Positions 18,555 through 25,260 of a DNA stretch of 55,686 bases are shown piece after piece (within the stretch, counting starts at the first letter, position 1; each line of letters opens with the position of its first letter). The DNA lies in the NCBI GenBank assembly GCA_945869725.1, contig CAMBPO010000010.1, forward strand, positions 1-55,686, read 5' to 3'. A program made the position numbers and the translations under genes. The DNA is from Klebsiella pneumoniae (GTDB lineage: Bacteria; Pseudomonadota; Gammaproteobacteria; Pseudomonadales; Pseudohongiellaceae). The notes under the pieces are model-generated. The model made no database searches, was not told where the DNA came from, and saw only the letters and a program-made list of their open reading frames with translations.

Positions 18555-19484
18555 ATGCCAAACGGGTTCAGAAAACTAACACTAATAACTGCCTTGACGA
18601 CACTTGGCGTCATGGCCTGCTCACCCAGCGACACTCAAACATCTACCAGCAGCACGGCAGCGCCCGGCGCAGAAGCTCAGTCAGTTGCTGCTGCCGCGAT
18701 TCCAAGAACGCCTGATGGCAAGCCGGACTTAAACGGAATCTGGCAGGTGTTGACCACCGCCAACAACAATCTTGAGCCAGCGCCGCCAAAATCTGCGTTT
18801 GCGATGGTTCCTGGTGACTTTGTTCCGGTACCGGCACCACAGGTTGTAGCGTTCGGCGCCGTTGGTGCTGTGCCCGCCAGTCAGGGTGTGATCACCACCA
18901 ACAATGGATACATTCCCTACAAGCCGGACGCGCTTGCACGTCGTGATGAAAATCGCGAAATGTGGCTGGAACGTGATCCTGAAGTGAAATGTTTTATGCC
19001 TGGCGTGCCTCGCGCAACATACATGCCGCATCCTCTGCAGATATTCCAGAGCAACAGTGCATTTTTTATCGCGTACTCATTTGCAGGCGCAGTGCGTAAT
19101 ATTTATCTGGAAGATCCGGGCGAAGCACCGATCGATTCATGGATGGGCCAGTCACACGGTACGTGGGATGGCGACACATTTGTTGTAGAAGTCAGCGGTC
19201 TGATTGATCAGTCTTGGTATGACCGCGCTGGTAACTACCGCTCATGGGAGTCAAAGATCACAGAGCGTTACACCATGATCGACAGGAACACCATCGAATA
19301 CACTGCAACGATTGTTGATCCTCAGCTCTACACTGAGCCATGGACCATCAGCATGCCTTTGTACCGAAGACTTGAACAAAACTTCGAGCTTCCACAATTC
19401 AAGTGCGTAGAGTTCGTTGAAGAGCTACTGTTTGGTCGCTTCCGTAAGGGACAACCTATAGAAGGGATGACGATGCCGTTCTGA
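18555..19484 (+). CDS. Lipoprotein of the 'PDGKPDLNGIW' family
   Basis: The N-terminus has a hydrophobic signal with the lipobox LGVMAC, so the mature protein is probably a membrane-anchored lipoprotein. A low-complexity Ser/Thr/Ala linker and the family phrase PRTPDGKPDLNGIWQ follow. Later come CFMPGVPRATYMPHPLQIFQ, SHGTWDGDTFVVEV and ITERYTMIDRNTIEYTATI. These proteins occur in many copies in Acidobacteria and some marine Gammaproteobacteria; no function is established that I know. Two cysteines (in KCFMPG and FKCVEF) could pair. I chose ATG 18555, because GTG 18543 touches the ribosome site GGGGAGG. It is diverged from the product of 23048. Confidence 0.85.
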   Translation: MPNGFRKLTLITALTTLGVMACSPSDTQTSTSSTAAPGAEAQSVAAAAIPRTPDGKPDLNGIWQVLTTANNNLEPAPPKSAFAMVPGDFVPVPAPQVVAFGAVGAVPASQGVITTNNGYIPYKPDALARRDENREMWLERDPEVKCFMPGVPRATYMPHPLQIFQSNSAFFIAYSFAGAVRNIYLEDPGEAPIDSWMGQSHGTWDGDTFVVEVSGLIDQSWYDRAGNYRSWESKITERYTMIDRNTIEYTATIVDPQLYTEPWTISMPLYRRLEQNFELPQFKCVEFVEELLFGRFRKGQPIEGMTMPF

Positions 19485-19487
19485 AAA

Positions 19488-19555
19488 CTTTCACCCTATT
19501 AGGGTTTGTTGATAAAACTTATGACGGATCAACAAGCCCTCGGGAAAGGTGAAAG
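19488..19555 (+). terminator. Nested hairpin downstream of the lipoprotein gene
   Basis: Outer arms CTTTCACC (19488-19495) and GGTGAAAG (19548-19555) enclose inner arms AGGGTTTGTTGAT (19501-19513) and ATCAACAAGCCCT (19528-19540), which pair over 13 positions with one G-T. There is no T-run. It is more elaborate than a usual terminator. Confidence 0.5.
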
Positions 19556-19665
19556 ACGCTGCATACACTCTTGCAGCAGGGCAAGCGCAGTAGCAAAGGT
19601 GAACAAAACAAGAGACGTTTGAAGGCGGCTGGTCAAAGGCAGGTTCGCTGGCGCAGCAGGTTCGC

Positions 19666-19707
19666 GACAGGAGTTCCGTGACAGGAGTTCCGTTACAGGA
19701 GTTCCGT
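19666..19707 (+). repeat. 14-bp tandem repeat, three copies
   Basis: The unit GACAGGAGTTCCGT is repeated at 19666-19679, 19680-19693 and 19694-19707, with a single G/T change at the start of copy three. It lies in a non-coding gap. The purpose is unknown; copy number may vary between strains. Confidence 0.8.
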
Positions 19708-19869
19708 TACGGGATAAGCCCGCTACGTTAAGACAATGTTAAGGCTGGCACCGGATAATGAGACAAGACAACGGTGATAGTCGTCAGGCAGACCAAATCC
19801 GCGTTGGATGAGGTCTGTTACCTGGTGTAGAATCGTACTCAGAATGGCTAATTGAACAGGGGAAATTGT

Positions 19870-20319
19870 ATGAAAATGAAATTGCTTGTAGCTGCAGTCG
19901 CAGTGGTAGGTGGCATCGCTGCCATCGGAATGCAATCACCGGCAACCGCTCACCACGCGTTTTCCGCTGAATTTGATGCCAACCTTCCAGTCGCATTGCG
20001 TGGCCCGATCACCCGTGTAGAGTGGATTAACCCGCACTCTTGGATTCACCTGCGTCACACCAACGAAGATGGTTCAGAGCAGATCTGGATGGCAGAAGGT
20101 GGGACACCCAACACGTTGCTGCGTCGTGGTATCAACCGCGGTTCTCTTGAAATTGGTACGGAGATTGTTGTAACCGGCTACCAGAGTAAAGACCGTCTGT
20201 GCACACCAGCTTGCCGCGCAAACGGCCGTGACATTACCTTCCCGGATGGTCGCAAACTGTTCATGGGTTCATCAGGTATCGGCGCACCAGAAGATGGTGC
20301 TGATACGGATTCCAATTAA
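19870..20319 (+). CDS. DUF6152-type exported protein
   Basis: The product of 149 residues has a signal peptide ending near TAHHAF and the family signature HHAFSAEFD, then GPITRVEWINPHSWIHL and GGTPNTLLRRGINRGSLEIGT. The C-terminal part has CTPAC followed by DGRKLFMGSS. Family members sit next to the 'PDGKPDLNGIW' proteins in other genomes, as here. The fold is expected to be a small OB-like beta barrel in the periplasm, but the function is not known. The start is ATG 19870 with AGGGGA upstream. Confidence 0.88.
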   Translation: MKMKLLVAAVAVVGGIAAIGMQSPATAHHAFSAEFDANLPVALRGPITRVEWINPHSWIHLRHTNEDGSEQIWMAEGGTPNTLLRRGINRGSLEIGTEIVVTGYQSKDRLCTPACRANGRDITFPDGRKLFMGSSGIGAPEDGADTDSN

Positions 20320-20379
20320 TACCTGACTTGGCTTCGTGCGTTGGCAGAGGCTTGAAGGGTATTGTTAAACCCGATCAAT

Positions 20380-20421
20380 AAAAAGCGCTTGGTTGATCAA
20401 CGTCAATCAGGCGCTTTTTTT
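20380..20421 (+). terminator. Rho-independent terminator after the DUF6152 gene
   Basis: AAAAGCGC (20381-20388) pairs with GCGCTTTT (20411-20418), followed by further T residues. The 22-base loop contains the sequence TTGATCAACGTCAA discussed separately as a possible Anr/Dnr site. The stem plus T-run is classic. Confidence 0.75.
20393..20406 (+). promoter_or_regulatory. Anr/Dnr-like operator upstream of the cytochrome gene
   Basis: TTGATCAACGTCAA fits the Pseudomonas Anr/Dnr pattern TTGAT-N4-(A/G)TCAA. Its centre is 73.5 bases before ATG 20473. A weak -10 (TAATTT, 20428-20433) would place it near -41. It lies in the terminator loop, so part of its symmetry could belong to the loop. Confidence 0.5.
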
Positions 20422-20472
20422 ATGTGGTAATTTTTAGCGATTTAAACTTGTTTGTTTAAATCAGAGGGCACT

Positions 20473-20937
20473 ATGGGTAATCAAGGCAGTCTGAGCGTTG
20501 CAAGGGTTTTAACAGGCATTCGACGATCCCCGTCACTTGGGATTGCTGTTGTGCTGGGAGTTGTGATTGCTGCGAATCTGGTATCAGCTGCAGACTCAGC
20601 CTCGCCACAGGCAACAACAAACCTGTCGGAGATGATGACCCGCATTGTGCAGCCAAGCTCAGATGCGGTTTTTTATGTCGCACGTACCCCGCCACAAACG
20701 GAGGAGGACTGGCGACGACTGGAGAGTCAGACCTTGATGCTTGCTGAGTCTGCCAATCTGTTGTTAATGCCAGGTTATGCCCAAGCCCAGGAACAATGGC
20801 TTCGTGACAGCCTGTTGATGCGCAATGCGGCGGTGGCTGCTTACAAGGCGGCGCAGACTAAAGATCTGCTCGCGCTGGAAGAACTGAATAATGCTTTATA
20901 TGAGTCCTGTGAGAATTGCCATATGGCAACTCGGTAA
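20473..20937 (+). CDS. Exported monoheme cytochrome, c'-like
   Basis: The 154-residue protein has an N-terminal membrane or signal segment (residues about 20-42, ending LVSAAD) and a C-terminal heme site CENCH five residues before the end. The rest is strongly helical, as in cytochrome c'/c556 four-helix proteins, which also keep CxxCH near the C-terminus. It shares with the product of 22810 the pattern of a W, then a helix with ANLLLMPG, then CxxCH. I chose ATG 20473 with GAGGG upstream; the frame is open to 20452. Electron carrier or gas-binding roles are possible. Confidence 0.82.
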   Translation: MGNQGSLSVARVLTGIRRSPSLGIAVVLGVVIAANLVSAADSASPQATTNLSEMMTRIVQPSSDAVFYVARTPPQTEEDWRRLESQTLMLAESANLLLMPGYAQAQEQWLRDSLLMRNAAVAAYKAAQTKDLLALEELNNALYESCENCHMATR

Positions 20938-20947
20938 ATCGCCTGCC

Positions 20948-21511
20948 TTACAAGACGGGCGGGGGGGATCGGTCGCTGGTTCCACCGCCCCGATATTCCG
21001 TGGCGTTCACAAAGAAACCTGACGTTTTCAGTCGTAGAGTAACGGTCTCAAAGCCGCGGTTTTCCCAGAACCAGCCGTGCATGCCATTAAAGGCGGCTTC
21101 GTAGGCGCCCATTTGTTGGGAGACGACGCCCTGCAGATAAGTCTCCTCTGCATCCTCGACGGTCAGATTTTCGGCGTGCAGATCAACATACAGCTCACCA
21201 TCAGCAGACCAGCTGAACACAATGGCCTGACCCATATCCATCAGATACTTGTATTCAAGTGACTGGAACGGCTCCAGCAGAAACTCGACCTCATCGTTTT
21301 TATGAAATTCCAACTGCGGGTGCAAAGTGTCCGCGGTGGTTTGTGTCATGCCGCTTAAACCCAATAAACTTCCGGTTCCCAGCGGATCTCTGCCGAATTC
21401 TGCTGGCAGAATGATTGCGGTAAAAATTGCCGCTCCTGCAACCAGCGCGGCGCTGATGGCGACTGCCAGGTTGCGTCTATTTTGTCCGGGATTCTGTTCT
21501 TCGCTCATCAT
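20948..21511 (-). CDS. Membrane-anchored protein of unknown function
   Basis: The 187 residues begin with a short charged cytoplasmic tail (MMSEEQNPGQNRR), then one membrane helix (about residues 14-36), then a periplasmic domain. That domain has phrases such as LEPFQSLEYKYLMDMGQAIV, ADGELYVDLH and MHGWFWENRGFETV. Related sequences are labelled 'transmembrane anchor protein' in other genomes and occur next to HupE/UreJ-type genes, as here. The domain looks like an all-beta fold. It is the last gene of the 22810-20948 operon. Confidence 0.75.
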   Translation of the reverse strand: MMSEEQNPGQNRRNLAVAISAALVAGAAIFTAIILPAEFGRDPLGTGSLLGLSGMTQTTADTLHPQLEFHKNDEVEFLLEPFQSLEYKYLMDMGQAIVFSWSADGELYVDLHAENLTVEDAEETYLQGVVSQQMGAYEAAFNGMHGWFWENRGFETVTLRLKTSGFFVNATEYRGGGTSDRSPPPVL

Positions 21512-21557
21512 GAGCCTCCATCAAGTGATCTGTGTGCGTCCGCCGGGCGTTCCGATG

Positions 21558-22250
21558 TCAGGCGCTTAGTAACCAGGCGGTAATCTGGTACATCATCAGT
21601 GTGAAACCGGCCATCATCAGTACGGCATTGCTGGTAAAGGCCATGCTCTGAAAACTGGGATGGCGGCGCCACAGGCTGAAGCCGATGACAATCATACTGA
21701 GTGCGGTTAACTGACCCAGCTCAACACCCACATTGAAACTGATCAGGTTGATCAGTAGACCGTCAGGATGCAAATTCAATTCCTGCAGACTAGCCGATAA
21801 TCCAAGTCCGTGGAACAAGCCGAATACAAGAACTGCCCAACGCGTATCCGGGCGCCATCGTCCCAGCGAGTTAAACGCGCCCATATTTTCAAGGGCTTTG
21901 TACACCACCGACAATCCAATAATGGCATCAATCAGGTAGGCGTTAATGCTGATATTGGTCAGCACCCCTGCCAAAAGCGTCAGGCTGTGGCCCAGTGCAA
22001 ACAGGGAAACATACTGCACAATGTGCCAAGGTCTGTTCAAAAAAAACACAACGCCGGCCAGAAACAACAAATGATCATAACCGGTGACCATGTGTTTGGC
22101 GCCAAGATAAACGAACGGGCCTACGGCGGCACCGGCATTAGAGGTCACAAAGTCGGCATCACCGCCAGCAATACCATGAGCAATGGCCGTCACAGGCAGC
22201 AGTAACGTCGCCAACAAAGCGACATGCAAGATTGGTTGACGGTTCAACAT
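21558..22250 (-). CDS. HupE/UreJ family membrane protein
   Basis: The 230 residues have a signal-like first helix ending AHG, and about six further membrane helices. GYDHLLFLAGVVFFL, FALGHSLTLL and FGLFHGLGLSASLQEL are hallmarks of the HupE/UreJ_2 family, some members of which move nickel or cobalt. No hydrogenase or urease gene is in the window, so metal transport for those enzymes is not supported by context. It lies 32 bases after the cytochrome-like gene and 46 bases before the anchor-protein gene. Confidence 0.85.
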   Translation of the reverse strand: MLNRQPILHVALLATLLLPVTAIAHGIAGGDADFVTSNAGAAVGPFVYLGAKHMVTGYDHLLFLAGVVFFLNRPWHIVQYVSLFALGHSLTLLAGVLTNISINAYLIDAIIGLSVVYKALENMGAFNSLGRWRPDTRWAVLVFGLFHGLGLSASLQELNLHPDGLLINLISFNVGVELGQLTALSMIVIGFSLWRRHPSFQSMAFTSNAVLMMAGFTLMMYQITAWLLSA

Positions 22251-22282
22251 GGTTTTTCTCTCAGTTTGGGTAGTCTGAAGGT

Positions 22283-22810
22283 TTACTCAGTCAGGCCGCC
22301 GGGCGTAAATCGTGTCAGGATTTCAGGGTTGTACGCTTGGTGACATGCAGTGCAGACACTGTAAAGCTGCGCGCCTGCCTGGAAAAGATCCTCATTGTTC
22401 TGTGCGTCAGCGGCGCTCATTATCCGCAGGCCGACTTCGCTGGTCGCTTGCGCATAAGTTGTCCATGCGCCATCTAGAGCACGGCCGGGTAACAACATCA
22501 GATTGCCCGCTTCAACTATCATGGCACCATGGTTGTGAACATTCAGCCAGCTCTCATCATCAGTAGGATACAGTTCGTAGTAGCCTTCGTTTTCATCCAA
22601 AATCCAGCCGGCAGATTTCCATAACACATCAGCCATAGGCTCCAGCACGTGTGCCATAAATTCGGTGGTGCCCATGGTCAGGTTATAGACAGATGCCTCG
22701 GCATCTGTTGACGCAGTTGGCTCCGCTGATTCCTGCGTACATCCGATAAACCCGACGGATGTTGCCAACGCGAGACAAAACGAGCGCAATACGAACCTAC
22801 TTACTAACAT
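22283..22810 (-). CDS. c'-like cytochrome lipoprotein
   Basis: ATG 22810 gives a 175-residue protein that starts with a signal and lipobox GFIGC at about residue 24, so it is probably anchored to a membrane. The helical body contains EAGNLMLLPGRALDGAW and ends with the heme site CTACH about 20 residues from the C-terminus. It resembles the product of 20473, with the same W/ANLLLMPG/CxxCH arrangement. The frame stays open to 22888, but the signal peptide fits the later ATG. It is the first gene of a three-gene operon with the HupE-type protein. Confidence 0.82.
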   Translation of the reverse strand: MLVSRFVLRSFCLALATSVGFIGCTQESAEPTASTDAEASVYNLTMGTTEFMAHVLEPMADVLWKSAGWILDENEGYYELYPTDDESWLNVHNHGAMIVEAGNLMLLPGRALDGAWTTYAQATSEVGLRIMSAADAQNNEDLFQAGAQLYSVCTACHQAYNPEILTRFTPGGLTE

Positions 22811-22862
22811 GTTCTGGATTCCTGAAGTGAAACAGATTACAAAAAACTGTCTTAGGTAAAAA

Positions 22863-22905
22863 ATTATGCAGGTCCATGATACGCGCATGCGTTGTTGGGC
22901 ATCAA
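22863..22905 (-). promoter_or_regulatory. Anr/FNR-like class II promoter for the cytochrome-HupE operon
   Basis: On the minus strand TTGATGCCCAACAA (22892-22905) differs at one position from TTGAT-N4-ATCAA. The -10 CATAAT is at 22863-22868. With a start near 22857, the operator centre falls at -41.5, the normal class II activator position. The start codon is 22810. Confidence 0.55.
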
Positions 22906-23047
22906 CCGCTGTTCATGGCGTGCCATCTGTCGCATGGTCGCATTTGTAATTTTCTGACGGGCAGTGGGTGCGACTTGATAAAGATTGCGCACTGGTTTAG
23001 TTTTCCCTGTGCTTCACAACAATAATTAATAAAGAGGATCCAGGGTC

Positions 23048-24118
23048 ATGAGAAGCGTTGCCGGCAAAACACACACACTTTTGGAATCGGGCAACTTGAT
23101 CGGCGTACGCCGGCAGTTTGTGCACCGCATGCTGCCCTCACTTGTCCTTGCGTTAGGGATTATTGGTGCGCCTTTGACCGCGCTGGCTCAGGAGCCGGGA
23201 TATCAGCCTCCGCGCACACCCGAGGGCAAGCCTGACTTTCAGGGCATCTGGAGCAATGCATCGATCACCGATCTGCAGCGCTCTCCGCAATACCCATCGT
23301 TGGTGATTGCGCCGGAAGAGCTTGAAAGTGTTACCGCGCAGCACCCGCAGAATGTGCGTCTGGCCACCGATGACAATCTGCAACAGGGCGAATTGCTGGA
23401 TGGATCCGATCTGGGAATGGGGCGTGGATATAACGCATTCTGGATTGATCCTGGCACCAGTTTTGGGCGGGTCAAAGGCGAGTACCGGACCTCATGGGTG
23501 GTTGAGCCCGACACCGGCCGCATTCCTTACTCAGAGCAGGGGCAGGCACTGCGCCGTGAATACCGTGAGTTGTTCAGCAGCAATGATGGCCCGGAAGGCC
23601 GTTCTCTGGGAGAGCGTTGTCTGATAGGTTTTGGAGGCACAGGGGGGCCGCCTATGCTTAACGTGCTGTATAACAATCACTACCAAATCGTACAGACGGC
23701 AGATTATCTGACGATTATGGTTGAGATGAATCAAGACGCACGCATTATTCCCATTGACGGTCAGCACCGGCCGCCTGAATTGCAGCAATGGCTGGGAGAT
23801 TCAATCGCTTGGTGGGAGGGAGACACTCTGGTGGTGGAAACAGTCAGCCTGCATCCGCAACAGGCGGGCGGCGGGCAAATTCCATTGTCAGATCAGGGCA
23901 AAATCATTGAACGTTTCACTCGCTGGTCAGCCGAACAGATTTATTACGAATTCGAAGTCAGCGACCCTGTTTACTACACACAAACCTGGCGTGGTGAGAT
24001 GAGTTTAAATGCCAGCGACTCACGCATTTATGAGTATGCCTGCCACGAAGGTAATTATGGATTGCCTGGAATTCTGGCGGGAGAGCGGCGTGCGGAGGCA
24101 GATGCTGCCGGTCAATAG
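23048..24118 (+). CDS. Secreted protein of the 'PDGKPDxxGIW' family
   Basis: The 356-residue protein has a long N-terminal region with a signal helix ending near ALAQEP. The family start PPRTPEGKPDFQGIWSN follows. Other shared phrases are RCLIGFGG, IVQTADYLTIMVEMNQDAR, SIAWWEGDTLVVET and ERFTRWSAEQIYYEFEV. It is a diverged relative of the lipoprotein at 18555, but is not a lipoprotein. The function is unknown, and a periplasmic binding or enzyme role is possible. ATG 23048 has AGAGGA upstream. Confidence 0.85.
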   Translation: MRSVAGKTHTLLESGNLIGVRRQFVHRMLPSLVLALGIIGAPLTALAQEPGYQPPRTPEGKPDFQGIWSNASITDLQRSPQYPSLVIAPEELESVTAQHPQNVRLATDDNLQQGELLDGSDLGMGRGYNAFWIDPGTSFGRVKGEYRTSWVVEPDTGRIPYSEQGQALRREYRELFSSNDGPEGRSLGERCLIGFGGTGGPPMLNVLYNNHYQIVQTADYLTIMVEMNQDARIIPIDGQHRPPELQQWLGDSIAWWEGDTLVVETVSLHPQQAGGGQIPLSDQGKIIERFTRWSAEQIYYEFEVSDPVYYTQTWRGEMSLNASDSRIYEYACHEGNYGLPGILAGERRAEADAAGQ

Positions 24119-24153
24119 TTTGATCTGACGCAAGTGAGTCAATCAAATACTGA

Positions 24154-24182
24154 TTGCAAACATAAATGAGAGTAATTATCAT
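24154..24182 (+). promoter_or_regulatory. Fur-controlled promoter of the iron importer
   Basis: TTGCAA at 24154-24159, a 17-base spacer and TATCAT at 24177-24182 form a promoter. Bases 24167-24181 (TGAGAGT-A-ATTATCA) match the 7-1-7 Fur box TGATAAT-N-ATTATCA with two mismatches, both in the left half. The box covers the spacer and -10, as expected for iron-dependent repression of the genes that follow. Confidence 0.75.
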
Positions 24183-24221
24183 TAACCGTGTTCTGAGTTT
24201 TCCCTGGACTAGGAGTCGGGT

Positions 24222-25250
24222 ATGAAAAAATTGCTGCTGTCTATGTTTGCCGTGCCTGCGCTGTCAGCCGGTTTGTTCGTCAGTGCGGCTGCACAGGCTG
24301 CCGAAGTCAATGTATATTCTGGCCGCGAAGAGAACCTGATCAAGCCGCTTCTCGACCGGTTTACCGCGGCGACAGGCATCAGCGTTAACCTTATCACCGC
24401 CGGGGCAGATGAACTGACCACCCGTCTGGAGCTTGAAGGTGTTAATTCTCCGGCTGACCTCTTGTTGACGGTAGACGTAGGCCGACTGTTGCGTGCCAAA
24501 GAGTTGGGGCTGCTGCAATCCGTTGATTCTGATGTGCTGGAAAGCCAGATACCTGCGCAATACCGCGATTCTGAGGGACAGTGGTTCGGGGTATCTCTGC
24601 GCGCACGTGTGGTGGTCTATGACAAGGAGCGTGTTGATCCTGCTCAGTTGTCAACCTACGAAGATCTGGTGGATCCCAAGTGGAGGGGCCAGATTTGTGT
24701 TCGCTCATCCTCAAACATCTACAACCAGTCAATGACCGCAGCCATGATCAGTCACCATGGTGCGGAAACCACCGAACAGTGGGCAAGAGGTCTGGTTGCC
24801 AACTTTGCGCGAGACCCACAGGGCGGCGATCGTGATCAGATAGCAGCTGTTGCTATCGGCCAGTGCCAGCTAGCCATTGTTAACACCTACTACCTTGCGG
24901 GCATGATGAACGCGACTAACGAAGAACAGCGTGAGCAGGCTTCCAAAGTGGCAGTGTTCTGGCTGAATCAGGACGACAGAGGCACGCATATCAACATTAG
25001 CGGCGTTGGACTGGCAGCTCATGCTCCCAACCGGACAGAGGCAGTTCAACTGCTGGAGTATCTGGTCAGCGACGAGGCACAAACCTGGTACGCCGAAACC
25101 AATAATGAATTCCCGGTGCGTCCAGGTGTTCCTGTCAGCGCAACACTGCAGGCATGGGGCGAATTCAAGGCTGACAACTTGGCTCTCGAACAACTCGGTA
25201 GCCATAATGCCGAATCGGTTCGCCTGATGGACAGGGCAGGCTGGCGATAA
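24222..25250 (+). CDS. fbpA: Ferric iron ABC transporter, substrate-binding protein
   Basis: This periplasmic protein captures Fe(III) for the permease. A signal peptide ends near AQAAE, and the mature protein starts EVNVYSGREENLIKPLLDRF, typical of the FbpA/HitA/FutA group. The adjacent Tyr223 and Tyr224 (in VNTYYLAGM) are the expected iron-binding tyrosines. The length of 342 residues is normal. It is the first gene of a three-gene operon behind a Fur-type promoter. Confidence 0.95.
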   Translation: MKKLLLSMFAVPALSAGLFVSAAAQAAEVNVYSGREENLIKPLLDRFTAATGISVNLITAGADELTTRLELEGVNSPADLLLTVDVGRLLRAKELGLLQSVDSDVLESQIPAQYRDSEGQWFGVSLRARVVVYDKERVDPAQLSTYEDLVDPKWRGQICVRSSSNIYNQSMTAAMISHHGAETTEQWARGLVANFARDPQGGDRDQIAAVAIGQCQLAIVNTYYLAGMMNATNEEQREQASKVAVFWLNQDDRGTHINISGVGLAAHAPNRTEAVQLLEYLVSDEAQTWYAETNNEFPVRPGVPVSATLQAWGEFKADNLALEQLGSHNAESVRLMDRAGWR

Positions 25251-25260
25251 AGGAACAGGT

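Larger units (their letters stand above)
19485..19869 (+). other. 385-base gap with nested hairpin, tandem repeat and promoter
   Basis: The gap holds a nested inverted repeat right after the lipoprotein gene (19488-19555), three copies of a 14-base unit (19666-19707) and a candidate promoter for the DUF6152 gene: TTGGAT at 19804-19809, an 18-base spacer and TAGAAT at 19828-19833. No open frame is convincing. A small RNA or attenuator between 19556 and 19800 is possible but unproven. Confidence 0.5.
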
